Below are positions 34,378-43,254 of a stretch of DNA of 64,000 bases, piece after piece; positions within the stretch are counted from its first letter, which is position 1; each line of letters opens with the position of its first letter. Source of the stretch: Pseudaminobacter soli (ex Zhang et al. 2022) (GTDB lineage: Bacteria; Pseudomonadota; Alphaproteobacteria; Rhizobiales; Rhizobiaceae); the NCBI RefSeq assembly GCF_014595955.1, contig NZ_JABVCF010000003.1, forward strand, positions 434,001-498,000, read 5' to 3'. Made by a program: the position numbers and the translations under genes. The notes under the pieces are model-generated. The model was not told the DNA's origin. It did no database searches and was given only the letters and a program-made list of their open reading frames with translations.

Positions 34378-34497
34378 CTAGTCCAGGAAGGTGATCCGCC
34401 CACTGCCGACGTCATGCATGGCCGCGACTATCTTGAGTTCGTTGCGGGCGGCCAGGTCCCGAAGGATTGGGCTTTCCTTCTGCAGCGCGTGGAAGCA
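34378..34497 (-). pseudogene. Carbonic anhydrase C-terminal remnant
   Basis: On the minus strand, 39 codons plus a TAG read F-H-A-L-Q-K-E-S-P-I-L-R-D-L and then K-I-V-A-A-M-H-D-V-G-S-G-R-I-T-F, which is the C-terminal end of beta-carbonic anhydrases (S-P-I-L...K-x-x-x-A-M-x-D-V-x-x-G-x-V). Further upstream the frame meets a stop within 15 codons and no zinc-binding Cys/His residues are found. This is a deletion remnant, 55 bases upstream of the arylsulfatase start. Confidence 0.75.
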
Positions 34498-34893
34498 CGC
34501 GGGCGGAACGCTCCTACCCCGCGTCAACGGTTGTGATCAGCGATCCATCGATCCCCGCAACGATGTGCCTTCGGCTGGTATGGCAAACTCGCCCGGCTCT
34601 CTCGGCCGGACTCCATCGTGGGGTCCGGCGTGTGGCTACTGAATACCTTTGGGCCTTCGAAGCAGCCCAACTTTTGTCAAATCGGTCCGAGATCGTCTTT
34701 GATTCTTGTCAACAGGCCGCGACAAATCGGCTGGAACTGCGGCACTGCCACTATCGACATTCGGATACGGGCTATGTCAGCCCTGTGTTGAGCCTCGCAA
34801 GGTTTCGGATGCGGGTTTTCGCCCGGGCTGCGGCGAGGCGTCTCTACCGCCTCTCCGTCTTACCTGGTCAAGCGAGCCCACGGGAGCCGGATT
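34498..34893. other. Gene-free stretch between the carbonic anhydrase remnant and exoZ
   Basis: About 400 bases in which no open frame on either strand looks like a protein. A CCGGACTCC/GGGGTCCGG stem-loop (about 34606-34628) is the only structure I see. It may be decayed sequence from the same deletion that removed the carbonic anhydrase. Confidence 0.5.
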
Positions 34894-35925
34894 TCAAACG
34901 CTCTCCGGGACCGGCGGGTTGTCCTGGACCGACTTCCGGCGGCCTTGCCCGCTCCGCAAGCCCTTGACGGCTGCGATCAAGGGCTTTTCCAGCATTTCGT
35001 AGGCCGCAACGCCGACCGCCACGCCTGATGTCACGGCAAGGAGCATTGCCGTCTCAGCCGGTATCGACAGCAATGCAGCCAGCTTGGCGACGACCGAAAT
35101 CGCGAAGGTGTGGAAGAGATAGACCGAATAGGACGCGTCGCCGAGATAGAGCATCGACCGGACATGACGAACCGCGCCGCCCTTTTCCAGGGCGAGCACG
35201 CCGATCAGTAGCGCAGCAGCCAAGGTACCGAAAGATAGCGGGCCGAAACCGAGATGGGTCGCGCCGACGACCGCGAAACCAAGGAGCGCGCCAATGATCA
35301 GGACAGCGCCCGTCGCAGGCGAGGGAATTCTGCCGTCCAGCCAGAGCTTGCCGATAAGAACGCCGATCAGGAACTCCAGGATGATCGGGTTGGTGTAAGT
35401 CGCCAACAATGGATTGCCGCTGCCCTGGACGAAGCCGAATCCAGCCAGGCCAACCAGCACGGCCGCCAAGCCCGCGAGCCTGAACCGTGACGGCAGCAGC
35501 AGGCACGCGGCGAAAACCACGTAGAAAAAAATCTCGTAATTCAGCGTCCAGCCCTGGACCAGAACCGGCCAGATCTGCCCGTTGCTCGGCGACTGATGCG
35601 GAATGAAGGACAGAGAACCGAGTACGTGGCCAAGCGTGAGCTTCAAATTCGGGAACAGACCGGCAAGCGCGCCGGCAACCATGATGGCGGTCGCTATCCA
35701 GTAGACCGGTGCGATGCGCTCCAGCCGATCGCGCAGGAACCGGGCGGGCGTGGTCGGCCTGCGCGCGGAGATGACCCACATGATGAAGCCGCTGATGACG
35801 AAGAATACGTCCACGCCGGCCGCACCGATGGCGAAATGCCCGCCAGTGCGTTCGACCGCGTGAAAGACCACCACCGCAAGGGCGGCGATGGCGCGCAGAT
35901 ACTGGATGCCATGCAGTCTGTTCAT
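34894..35925 (-). CDS. exoZ: Exopolysaccharide acetyltransferase ExoZ-like
   Basis: The 343-residue integral membrane O-acyltransferase (acyltransferase 3 family) has about ten helices. It opens with I-Q-Y-L-R-A-I-A-A-L-A-V-V-V-F-H-A and has R-x-x-R-I-A-P-V-Y-W, both typical of ExoZ. In S. meliloti ExoZ adds the acetyl group to succinoglycan. Its position at the left end of an exo cluster, after exoQ (stop and start overlap by four bases, ATGA), matches the known order exoY-F-Q-Z. Other acyltransferase roles cannot be excluded by sequence alone. Confidence 0.9.
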   Translation of the reverse strand: MNRLHGIQYLRAIAALAVVVFHAVERTGGHFAIGAAGVDVFFVISGFIMWVISARRPTTPARFLRDRLERIAPVYWIATAIMVAGALAGLFPNLKLTLGHVLGSLSFIPHQSPSNGQIWPVLVQGWTLNYEIFFYVVFAACLLLPSRFRLAGLAAVLVGLAGFGFVQGSGNPLLATYTNPIILEFLIGVLIGKLWLDGRIPSPATGAVLIIGALLGFAVVGATHLGFGPLSFGTLAAALLIGVLALEKGGAVRHVRSMLYLGDASYSVYLFHTFAISVVAKLAALLSIPAETAMLLAVTSGVAVGVAAYEMLEKPLIAAVKGLRSGQGRRKSVQDNPPVPESV

Positions 35926-37196
35926 CGGGTGTGAGCAACCAGCACATGCGAAGCTGGTTGGGCGGCGGGGAATCCCAGGCTGGGCGCCGGTTTCGATGCC
36001 GCAAGCAGGCCGGCCGAATAATAGAGCAGGAAGGATCCGATCGCGTAGGGGTGCATCACGTCGACTTCGAAGAAGGAGCGCACCAGCAGCATGAAGGCGA
36101 CGCCGAACAGTAGGTGGGAGCGCGCGATATCGTCACCGTGGAGAATGCGGAGCAGATGGCCGATCCAGACTCGGATGATGATCAGACCGGCAAGCAGAAG
36201 TCCGATGAAGCCGAGTTCGACGAAGACTTCTATGTAGGTGTTGTGGAAATGAAAGCCACTGCGGGTGCCGATGTAGAATTCTTCCCAGAGACGCTCGGCT
36301 TCGGAAAAGCCCTGGACCCAGTAGGCGTAATAGCCGACGCCGAGGACCGGAGACTGCCAGCCCGCAGCGATACCTTCCGCCCAGAGATAGGTTCGCCCCG
36401 TCAGCGTCGCGTCCTTGCCGAAGGCACCGAGCACCATCTCCATGCCGCCAAGATTCAGTCCGACGAACACGAGTCCAAGCAAGAGTACAATGCCGAGCGC
36501 GAATAGGGCCTTCCTGGTGCGCGGCGCGAACCGGATGGTAAGGCCGAGGCCGACCATGACGGCCAGCGTGGCTGCGGTTGCTATGATCGATGTGGCGGAC
36601 TGCGAGGCAATCAGCGCATAGCCGGACAGGCATGCGCCAAGAACGGAAAGGACCCTCCAGAAGCCACGCTCGCCCAGGACGAAGAGGCAGGCAAGGGCGA
36701 AATAGATGCCGAGCGAGGCGAAAAAGCCGAGCTGATTCTTGGAGGCGAAAGCGCCCACGAAGCTGTAATCGCCGTCCAGCGGATCATAGTGATAGCCGCC
36801 GAAGGCAAGCGAGTAGAGCAGCACAACAATGACGCCGGCGAGCATGCCGAGCGCCATCGTGCGCACATTAACGGTCCGCGCCGCGATCAGCGCACAGACG
36901 ATGTGGGACATATACTGCACGCCCGCGCGTGCGGTGACGCCGGGCGCCGCGGACCAGAATATCGACAGGCAGGCGAACAGACCGAAAGCGATGATCCAGT
37001 AGAATCGGGCGTAGTTGCCCAGCGAATGCCGATAGTCGACCAGGATCAGCGGCAGCCACAGCGCATAGTAGGCAAGCACCGAGACCTGCCCGAAACGCGC
37101 CGAGTAGGCCAGGATGAAGGTAGAGACGGCGATCGCGACGAAGCCGTACCAGAAATTGTGGTCCGGGCTGACAAGACTCGCCTTTGCAATCTTCAT
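35922..37196 (-). CDS. exoQ: Exopolysaccharide polymerase ExoQ-like (O-antigen ligase/Wzy family)
   Basis: The 424-residue protein has about eleven membrane helices and a large periplasmic loop with H-F-H-N-T-Y-I-E-V-F-V-E-L-G-F-I-G near residue 340, the signature of the Wzy/O-antigen ligase family. ExoQ joins succinoglycan repeat units into high-molecular-weight polymer. The ATG at 37196 opens M-K-I-A-K-A-S-L-V-S-P. It lies in the exoF-Q-Z run, 24 bases after the exoF stop. Confidence 0.92.
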   Translation of the reverse strand: MKIAKASLVSPDHNFWYGFVAIAVSTFILAYSARFGQVSVLAYYALWLPLILVDYRHSLGNYARFYWIIAFGLFACLSIFWSAAPGVTARAGVQYMSHIVCALIAARTVNVRTMALGMLAGVIVVLLYSLAFGGYHYDPLDGDYSFVGAFASKNQLGFFASLGIYFALACLFVLGERGFWRVLSVLGACLSGYALIASQSATSIIATAATLAVMVGLGLTIRFAPRTRKALFALGIVLLLGLVFVGLNLGGMEMVLGAFGKDATLTGRTYLWAEGIAAGWQSPVLGVGYYAYWVQGFSEAERLWEEFYIGTRSGFHFHNTYIEVFVELGFIGLLLAGLIIIRVWIGHLLRILHGDDIARSHLLFGVAFMLLVRSFFEVDVMHPYAIGSFLLYYSAGLLAASKPAPSLGFPAAQPASHVLVAHTR

Positions 37197-37220
37197 GGCC
37201 AGTTCCGCCGCGAGCAGGCG

Positions 37221-38501
37221 CTAGTTGCCCGGCATTGCCGCGATGCCCACTTTGATGACGTCGCCTGGCAGAACGGGAGTGTTCTCTTCGGCCGGCATCT
37301 CCGTCGTCTTGCCTTTCGCTTCACGGACTATGGAGAAGCTGATCACGGGTGACGCGTCAGCGCCTGCGCCCGCGGCCATCGGATCGCGCGCCAGCGCTTC
37401 AGCCATCAGGTCCCTGTACATCGAGATTTTCAGGTTCAGCTGTTCGATAGCGGATTCCGACTGCTGGCGTTCCTGCGCGATCCCGGCGTTCCACTCGTTC
37501 TGCAGGTTGGTCGCGTCTTGAGTTGCCTTGCTTATGTCCTGCTTGGCCCGCAAGACCGAGGTCTCCATGTCCAGGACCTTGGTCTCCAGATCTGCGGTCG
37601 AACGCTCGATCGAAAGAACCCGGGAATTCACCGCCAGGCCCTTGTCGGCGAGGTCGCCGATACCCTTCAGTTCCTTGCGCGAAAGCTCTATCTGTCGGGT
37701 CTGGCTTGCGATCTTCTTTTCCAGCGAGGCCACCTCGCTCTCCAGCAGCCCTTTCAGATCATCGAGCGCCGAAAGTTGCACGCTCAGCCGTTTCTCGCGC
37801 GCTTCCTTGAAAGCGGTTTCATCCGCAATCATTTTCTTGCCACTGGCGGTTTCCTGAAGCTCCTTCGGGAAATCGATCTGCTCGACGCCCCCGGCTTCGG
37901 CAATCAGCCGCGCCCGCTTGGCCATGAGGCCATTCCGCTCGGCGATCAGAACCTCGTAGTTGCCGCGGGCGTTGATGAAATCGCGCTCAATGCGCAGACC
38001 GGCATCGGCCGCGCGGCGTACTCCGCCGGCCAAGCTGACGGCCTTCAGTACGGTCAGATCTGGAGCGTAGGGATATCTGCCGGGCGTCTGAACATCGCCG
38101 GAAATGAAGACAGGCCGGAATTCGGCGAGCTCAACCGACGCGTCCGGGCGGTCGAGGAGTCCGAATTTCTGCTGCAATGTCTCGCTGATTGCCTCACCGA
38201 TCTCGGACGTCGTTTTCCCGGTGGCGGCCATTTCGCCGACGAATGGCAAAGAGATATTGCCCGAGGGGCCAACGGTATAGTCGCCGCTGATCGTCGACCA
38301 GTCGCGAACCGCGCCTTCCGCGGTCCGCCACTCGGCAACGCGGATGCGGACCTTGTCCATGGCTCCCAGCTGATAGTCCGCAGCCTGCGCCGAAACCACG
38401 GTCAACGCTGCCAGCACCATGGCGAGTTTCGTCGCGCCCGTGAGGAAGGAACGTCCTAGGCCGAGCCATGCGGCCCGGCAGTTGGTGAGTTTCGCTTTCA
38501 A
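37221..38501 (-). CDS. exoF: Exopolysaccharide export protein ExoF-like
   Basis: A 426-residue periplasmic/outer-membrane export protein (polysaccharide biosynthesis/export family) with a Poly_export block A-D-Y-Q-L-G-A-M-D-K-V-R-I-R-V-A-E-W, a SLBB-like part (F-I-S-G-D-V-Q-T-P-G-R-Y-P-Y) and a long coiled coil (about 190-370). In S. meliloti ExoF is needed with ExoY for the first sugar and export steps. No ATG gives a proper signal peptide. I choose the TTG at 38501 with GGAAAGG before it, which gives L-K-A-K-L followed by a signal ending S-A-Q-A, and starts 46 bases after exoY. The length then agrees with the family. Confidence 0.88.
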   Translation of the reverse strand: MKAKLTNCRAAWLGLGRSFLTGATKLAMVLAALTVVSAQAADYQLGAMDKVRIRVAEWRTAEGAVRDWSTISGDYTVGPSGNISLPFVGEMAATGKTTSEIGEAISETLQQKFGLLDRPDASVELAEFRPVFISGDVQTPGRYPYAPDLTVLKAVSLAGGVRRAADAGLRIERDFINARGNYEVLIAERNGLMAKRARLIAEAGGVEQIDFPKELQETASGKKMIADETAFKEAREKRLSVQLSALDDLKGLLESEVASLEKKIASQTRQIELSRKELKGIGDLADKGLAVNSRVLSIERSTADLETKVLDMETSVLRAKQDISKATQDATNLQNEWNAGIAQERQQSESAIEQLNLKISMYRDLMAEALARDPMAAGAGADASPVISFSIVREAKGKTTEMPAEENTPVLPGDVIKVGIAAMPGN

Positions 38502-38547
38502 GACAAGCCTTTCCGGCGCTGCCGTAAACGCGCGCACGCTGCGCGAA

Positions 38548-39228
38548 TCAGTAGCTGCCACGAGACGAGAAGACGGCGGGAACCGTCTTGACGATGATTT
38601 TGAGGTCGAAAAGGAAGGACCAGTTTTCGACATAGTGCCGGTCGAAGGCGACACGCGTGCAATAGGAAACGTCATTGCGGCCGCTGATTTGCCACAGTCC
38701 GGTAAGGCCGGGGCGTGACTTCAGATAGCAGTCCGCAGCCGCGCCGTAGAGTTCGAGTTCGTCCTTAACCACCGGCCTGGGGCCGACGATGCTCATATCG
38801 CCGCGCAGGATGTTGAACAACTGAGGCAACTCGTCGAGGCTGAGCTTGCGCAGCACGGCGCCGATGCGGGTGACGCGAGGGTCGTTCTGCAGCTTGCGGG
38901 TAGCCAGCCATTCCTCGCGGCTCTGCGGATTCTTAGCGAAGTAGGCCGACAGGACCTCATCCCCATTTTCAACCATGGTGCGAAATTTGAGACATTGGAA
39001 AACCTGGCCGTTCCGCCCGATTCGGCGGTGGCCATAAAGCACCCGTCCACCATCCGAGAACTTCACCAGCATCGCCAGCATAAGAAGCAGCGGGCTCAGC
39101 AGGAGGATACCCGCAGAGGCGCCGATTATGTCGAAACCGCGCTTGAAAACCCCGCCGATCGGCGGGTGATTCCCGGAAGCCGATCGGAGTCGGTAGGTCG
39201 AGTTGGCCAATCTGACGGCGGATTTCAT
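38548..39228 (-). CDS. exoY: Undecaprenyl-phosphate galactose phosphotransferase ExoY-like
   Basis: The 226-residue priming enzyme of succinoglycan synthesis moves galactose-1-phosphate from UDP-galactose to the lipid carrier. It has one membrane hairpin (about 35-55) and the sugar-transferase core C-L-K-F-R-T-M, then L-R-K-L-S-L-D-E-L-P-Q-L-F-N-I-L, G-D-M-S-I-V-G-P-R-P and R-P-G-L-T-G-L-W-Q-I-S-G-R. The ATG at 39228 has GGAG upstream, and the length equals the S. meliloti protein as I recall it. It is first of the exoY-F-Q-Z run, divergent from exoX. Confidence 0.95.
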   Translation of the reverse strand: MKSAVRLANSTYRLRSASGNHPPIGGVFKRGFDIIGASAGILLLSPLLLMLAMLVKFSDGGRVLYGHRRIGRNGQVFQCLKFRTMVENGDEVLSAYFAKNPQSREEWLATRKLQNDPRVTRIGAVLRKLSLDELPQLFNILRGDMSIVGPRPVVKDELELYGAAADCYLKSRPGLTGLWQISGRNDVSYCTRVAFDRHYVENWSFLFDLKIIVKTVPAVFSSRGSY

Positions 39229-39768
39229 TTGCTGCTCCAAATGGTCGAACGACTCAAAATGCTGCAACGCAACATGACAAATGCGCCGCGACCAATGGGC
39301 CACGCATGTGTCCAAAATTTGAACCGCGAAAATATCGTCAGATCATATTGTGTGACGCACGGTTACACATGTGCTTACCCAGCGTGACTCTTGTGGAGCC
39401 TAGATTGTACATGCAGATTGTCACAAGTATAAATTTTTACCTTTGGCACTGACATTACATTTCCGCGTCGTTATTATAAACTATGACTTATACAACCCCC
39501 CTATACGCCTATTCGTTTCTATGATTGTCTTGTTGATGGCGCATCTCAACGCAGTGTTTACGATGAATTGGTTGAGCGACGCGGCCGTCAAAAAGCACAT
39601 AAAAGGATTAAGTCGGCCATATTGCCGAGCCTCGCCCACGCGAATATATGATGTCGGGATTGGCGCGCAGCCCGAATATCCGCAGACCACTGGCGCCGGA
39701 CATTTCAGAGGAAATGTGCGAATGATTTTGGACGCGAAATCGCGTTCGGACGACGCGAGGGCATAGAA
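39229..39768. promoter_or_regulatory. AT-rich exoY/exoX divergent regulatory region
   Basis: 540 bases without a gene, clearly AT-richer than the flanking exo genes, especially 39400-39600. Short inverted motifs such as ACACATGTG (near 39363) and a second CATGTG-type word are present. In rhizobia this interval is the target of exo regulators (MucR, ChvI, ExoR pathways), so this is likely where control of exoY is exerted. No single site can be assigned. Confidence 0.55.
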
Positions 39769-40065
39769 ATGTCCTTTCTGCTCTTCCTTCGGGGCCTTGT
39801 CGGCGTCCTGCTGGTTGTCGCGATTACTACCTACGTGATGACGCAGTCGCTCTGGACGACGTTCGTTCAGACCTTGATCTGCGCGGTCCTGATACAGGTC
39901 GGTTATTTCGCAGTTGTCCTGTTCCTCGTGTGGCGATCGGCCGACAAGACGAGGCATGTCGAAAGCGCGGCAAACGAGGCGGAATTGCAGAACGCGCCGA
40001 ACGAAATTCCGCAGGCGCGGAAGGTGGGTCGCCTGCCTGAGGTACCCCACTCAGGTCATTCGTAA
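39769..40065 (+). CDS. exoX: Exopolysaccharide production repressor ExoX-like
   Basis: The 98-residue inner-membrane peptide has two hydrophobic helices (about 3-23 and 33-55) and a charged tail. It opens with M-S-F-L-L-F-L-R-G-L-V-G-V-L-L-V-V-A and has W-T-T-F-V-Q-T-L-I-C-A-V-L-I-Q-V-G-Y-F. In S. meliloti the same-sized ExoX lowers succinoglycan output by acting on ExoY. The gene sits beside exoY and transcribes away from it, as expected for this pair. Confidence 0.9.
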   Translation: MSFLLFLRGLVGVLLVVAITTYVMTQSLWTTFVQTLICAVLIQVGYFAVVLFLVWRSADKTRHVESAANEAELQNAPNEIPQARKVGRLPEVPHSGHS

Positions 40066-40222
40066 GACGAGCGATCGCTCGCCTGTCATCAAATCGCCGT
40101 TCGCAACTGCGAACAATCCGAGTTCCAGTCCGAATCGGTAGTGTCAGTACGCCGATTCGGCCGTGTGCAGACCAATGCTGCTTGGTCTGCTTCGTTTCCG
40201 GAACGGATTGATCGAGGTGTGA

Positions 40223-41224
40223 ATGACATCCGCAGCCACCGTCTGCGTCATCATTGCGGCAAAAAATGCTTCCGGCACGATCGCGCGCGCCATCCGTTCG
40301 GCCTTGCGCGAGGATCGTGTTGCCGAAGTGATCGTCGTCGACGATGGATCGACCGACGAAACGGCCGCGACGTCGCGGGCGGCGGATGACGGCAGCGGTC
40401 GCCTGCGGGTCTTGTCGCTCAATACCAACCAGGGACCGGCCTTTGCCCGCAACCACGCCATCGCCAACTCGTCCGCTCCGTTGATCGCAATCCTTGATGC
40501 CGATGACTTTTTCCTGTCCGGACGCTTCGACCAGCTGCTCGCGGAGGACGACTGGGATTTCGTCGCCGACAACATCGTTTTCGTGGATGGCCGAGGCCAG
40601 GTGGTGGAGCCCGACGTGCCGGAGTTCGAGGCCGCGCCACGCTTGCTCGACCTTCGCGGCTTCATTGAAGGCAACATCTCCAGGCGCGGCGCTACGCGTG
40701 GCGAGATAGGGTTCCTCAAGCCGGTCATGCGCCGGTCCTTTCTCGACTCCCATGGGCTTCGGTACAAGGAGGAACTGCGGCTGGGCGAGGATTACGACCT
40801 CTACGCGCGCGCACTGCTGAATGGCGCGCGCTACAAGATCGTCCACGGATGCGGCTATGGCGCGGTCGTTCGACCGGATTCGCTTAGCGGCCGGCATCGC
40901 ACGCTCGACCTGAAGCGGTTGTACGAGGCCGACCGGGCGATCCTCGCCACGCCCGGGCTGCCGAAGGAGAGCGCAGCCATTCTCCGACAACACGAACGCC
41001 ACATTCGCGGGCGCTACGAATTGCGTCGCTTTCTCGACGTGAAGGCCGAGGCCGGGACCTGGAAAGCGGGGCTTTACGCCTTGGCGAACCCATCCGCGAT
41101 CCCTGCGATCGCTGGCGGGATCGCGGCCGACAAGTTGGCCGCCTTCACGGCGCGCCGCAAGCCCGACACCGCAAAACCCGCGACACTCCGCTACCTGCTG
41201 CCGGCAACGGTCGCTCAGAAGTAA
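40223..41224 (+). CDS. exoU: Glycosyltransferase family 2, ExoU-like
   Basis: The 333-residue GT-A enzyme has the N-terminal nucleotide-sugar motif V-I-I-A-A-K-N-A-S-G-T-I and V-I-V-V-D-D-G-S-T-D-E-T, with D-x-D at A-I-L-D-A-D-D-F-F (about residues 90-98). ExoU adds the sixth sugar of the succinoglycan repeat from UDP-glucose in S. meliloti. The name rests on cluster position (between exoX and exoV). Its stop overlaps the convergent exoV by ten bases. The ATG at 40223 has GAGG 7-10 bases upstream. Confidence 0.86.
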   Translation: MTSAATVCVIIAAKNASGTIARAIRSALREDRVAEVIVVDDGSTDETAATSRAADDGSGRLRVLSLNTNQGPAFARNHAIANSSAPLIAILDADDFFLSGRFDQLLAEDDWDFVADNIVFVDGRGQVVEPDVPEFEAAPRLLDLRGFIEGNISRRGATRGEIGFLKPVMRRSFLDSHGLRYKEELRLGEDYDLYARALLNGARYKIVHGCGYGAVVRPDSLSGRHRTLDLKRLYEADRAILATPGLPKESAAILRQHERHIRGRYELRRFLDVKAEAGTWKAGLYALANPSAIPAIAGGIAADKLAAFTARRKPDTAKPATLRYLLPATVAQK

Positions 41225-42165
41225 TCCCGGCGTATTCCGGCAAGAACTTCTCGGAAGCGCTCCTTACGCTCGGCCAGCGCACCATCGGCGCTCAATTGCG
41301 GGTGCGCCTTGCTTGCCTGGCGCAAGGCACGGATGGACGGTGCCGCCAGAAGCTGCTTTGCCACACTGCGAAGCGCAGAGGGACGGGGATCGCTGCGCGT
41401 CATGACAAGGCTGTCGTCGAAGCTGCGGCTGTTGGGATTGTCGGGTTGCGGCCCCCTGTTGCCGAAATCCACGCCCCAGAAGCGTGTACCCTTGGTGATC
41501 GCCTCGGCTCTCGAGGAAACCGGCACGTAGCGGGGCTTATAGGCAACGCCGACGGTTTCCGCCCAATCCTGCCATTTGAAGCTGTTGATGTTGTGCGATG
41601 TGCTGACCGCGACCCAAGGCACGCGGAAAGCGTCGGCCAGTATGGCCGCGTGCATCGACTCGGCGACCACCAGCCGCGACTGCGCGATCGCCCGGATGAC
41701 GGACTTCGCCTCGCCGCACGGATCGACATAGACCAGGCCGGCGGCGTTGCAGACGATCGGCCAAATGCCGCCCACCGTCGATTCCCAGTGCGGAATGAAG
41801 ATCGCATCCTGGGTCTTCGGCAGGTTTGTGAATTCCGGCATGTCGGCGACCATGACCGCCGGGTCGATGATGCCAAGCTCAGGGTCGAGGCCGAGCTTGC
41901 CCGCCGTCAGCGGACCGCGCACGCAGCGAATGTCCCATTCGGACGGATCCGAAAAGTCCGGCAGCTTGCCATATCCGAAGCCGCTTCCGACGACGAGTTT
42001 CGGTGTTTTCTTCGGCAGCAGCGCCTGATTGAGGACGGTGCCTACACCGACGAGAAGCGTTTCGGGGTGAACCTCGCGAAAGCCGGGGAGAAGAAAGTCC
42101 CAGAGCCAGAGATTGAGGTCGTCGCCAAAATTGCCGTGTTCGGATTCCCAATAAAAAGGATGCAT
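41215..42165 (-). CDS. exoV: Polysaccharide pyruvyl transferase ExoV-like
   Basis: The 316-residue protein belongs to the polysaccharide pyruvyl transferase family. It has N-F-G-D-D-L-N near the start, V-V-G-S-G-F-G-Y-G, R-G-P-L-T-A and an E-S-M-H-A-A-I-L-A-D-A-F-R-V-P motif. It adds the pyruvate ketal to the terminal glucose of the repeat. The ATG at 42165 (M-H-P-F-Y-W-E-S) is chosen because it removes an upstream stretch that is out of family and gives the expected length. It follows exoW by 13 bases. Confidence 0.93.
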   Translation of the reverse strand: MHPFYWESEHGNFGDDLNLWLWDFLLPGFREVHPETLLVGVGTVLNQALLPKKTPKLVVGSGFGYGKLPDFSDPSEWDIRCVRGPLTAGKLGLDPELGIIDPAVMVADMPEFTNLPKTQDAIFIPHWESTVGGIWPIVCNAAGLVYVDPCGEAKSVIRAIAQSRLVVAESMHAAILADAFRVPWVAVSTSHNINSFKWQDWAETVGVAYKPRYVPVSSRAEAITKGTRFWGVDFGNRGPQPDNPNSRSFDDSLVMTRSDPRPSALRSVAKQLLAAPSIRALRQASKAHPQLSADGALAERKERFREVLAGIRRDYF

Positions 42166-42178
42166 GTCGTCCCAATCG

Positions 42179-43138
42179 CTAGCGGGTGATCTTGGCGACG
42201 GCGAGTTCCACCGCGCTGCGTAGTATCTTGGGATCGCGCCAGGCCCATTCGGCCAGAAGCCCAAGCTGTGGCGCCTTTCGGCGGCGAACCAGCCGCATCT
42301 GCCCCCATAGCGCCTGTCGGCGCGCCACCTGCTTGTAGGCTTCGATCGAGGCCTTGTCTTCCGGCGCGTGGGAAAAGCGGCTTTCGAGTTGGTCGAGCGC
42401 GACCCAGGTGTTGAACTGCTGTTTGAGGAAGAGCGGCGAATCGCTGTCCAGGCCGTGGAAGATGTTGATGCCTTCGCCGCGCGTAGCCCCTATCCCGTCG
42501 CTCAGGATGACGCGCTTTGCGCCTCGAACGCAGTCGTAGAAGAACAGGACGTCCTCGGCGGCCAGCCGCAAGGCCGCTTCGAAGCGGACCTTACGGAACA
42601 GGTCCTTGCCGATCACCATGCAGGAGAGGTGGAGAAAGCTCCAGTTCTTCAGCATGACGCCTGCGAGATTCGGGATTTCCACCAGTGGCGGCTCGTCGGA
42701 AAGCCGGGTGACCGTGGTGACCTCGGCCAGCGCGGACACGCCGAAATGGTAATGAAACTCTTCACCGCCCTTGATCGAGGCCCAGTAGCAGTCTGCGCCA
42801 AAACGTGAGAGGCCAGCGGTCGCGTGCTTCAGATGGTCGGGTGTCCACTCGTCGTCCGAATCGAGAAAGGCTGCATAGGAACTGTCGGCGGGCACGTGGT
42901 CGAGGCCCATGTTGCGCGCCCCGCCGGGACCGGCATTCGGTTGTTTGATAACCGTTATGCGGGCCCGTTCGGCCAGCGAAAATCCCTCCAATTCGATCTC
43001 GACCGGCGACGGAGAGGCGTCATCCACGACGATCACATCGAAATCCGGATGCGATTGCGCGAACACCGACCTCAGTGCGCGCGCGAGGATGCCGGGCTCT
43101 CTCTGATAGTAGGGGATGATGACGGTGCACTTCGTCAT
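42179..43138 (-). CDS. exoW: Glycosyltransferase family 2, ExoW-like
   Basis: The 319-residue GT-A enzyme starts M-T-K-C-T-V-I-I-P-Y-Y-Q-R-E and has V-I-V-V-D-D-A-S-P-S-P and A-F-L-D-S-D-D-E-W. In S. meliloti ExoW adds the seventh sugar of the octasaccharide. The upstream in-frame codons are not used. Its upstream region is shared with the divergent flippase. Together with exoV it forms a two-gene minus-strand unit, as in the S. meliloti cluster. Confidence 0.9.
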   Translation of the reverse strand: MTKCTVIIPYYQREPGILARALRSVFAQSHPDFDVIVVDDASPSPVEIELEGFSLAERARITVIKQPNAGPGGARNMGLDHVPADSSYAAFLDSDDEWTPDHLKHATAGLSRFGADCYWASIKGGEEFHYHFGVSALAEVTTVTRLSDEPPLVEIPNLAGVMLKNWSFLHLSCMVIGKDLFRKVRFEAALRLAAEDVLFFYDCVRGAKRVILSDGIGATRGEGINIFHGLDSDSPLFLKQQFNTWVALDQLESRFSHAPEDKASIEAYKQVARRQALWGQMRLVRRRKAPQLGLLAEWAWRDPKILRSAVELAVAKITR

Positions 43139-43254
43139 TTTTTCGCGCCTTATCAAATCTAGGAGGTTTGCGGGCTCCCGGGGACTTCCCGGTCGGGGCC
43201 TGATTCGGGGTCCGGATGAGGACAAGACCCGCTTACAAACAACGGTGCTCGTCC

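Noticed and set aside
34467-34967. Plus-strand open frame of 166 codons opposite exoZ's end
   Set aside because: No recognisable domain, no ribosome site, and it overlaps the 3' end of exoZ on the other strand.
39481-40050. Minus-strand open frame of 189 codons
   Set aside because: Antisense to exoX and covers the AT-rich exoY/exoX control region; no family pattern.
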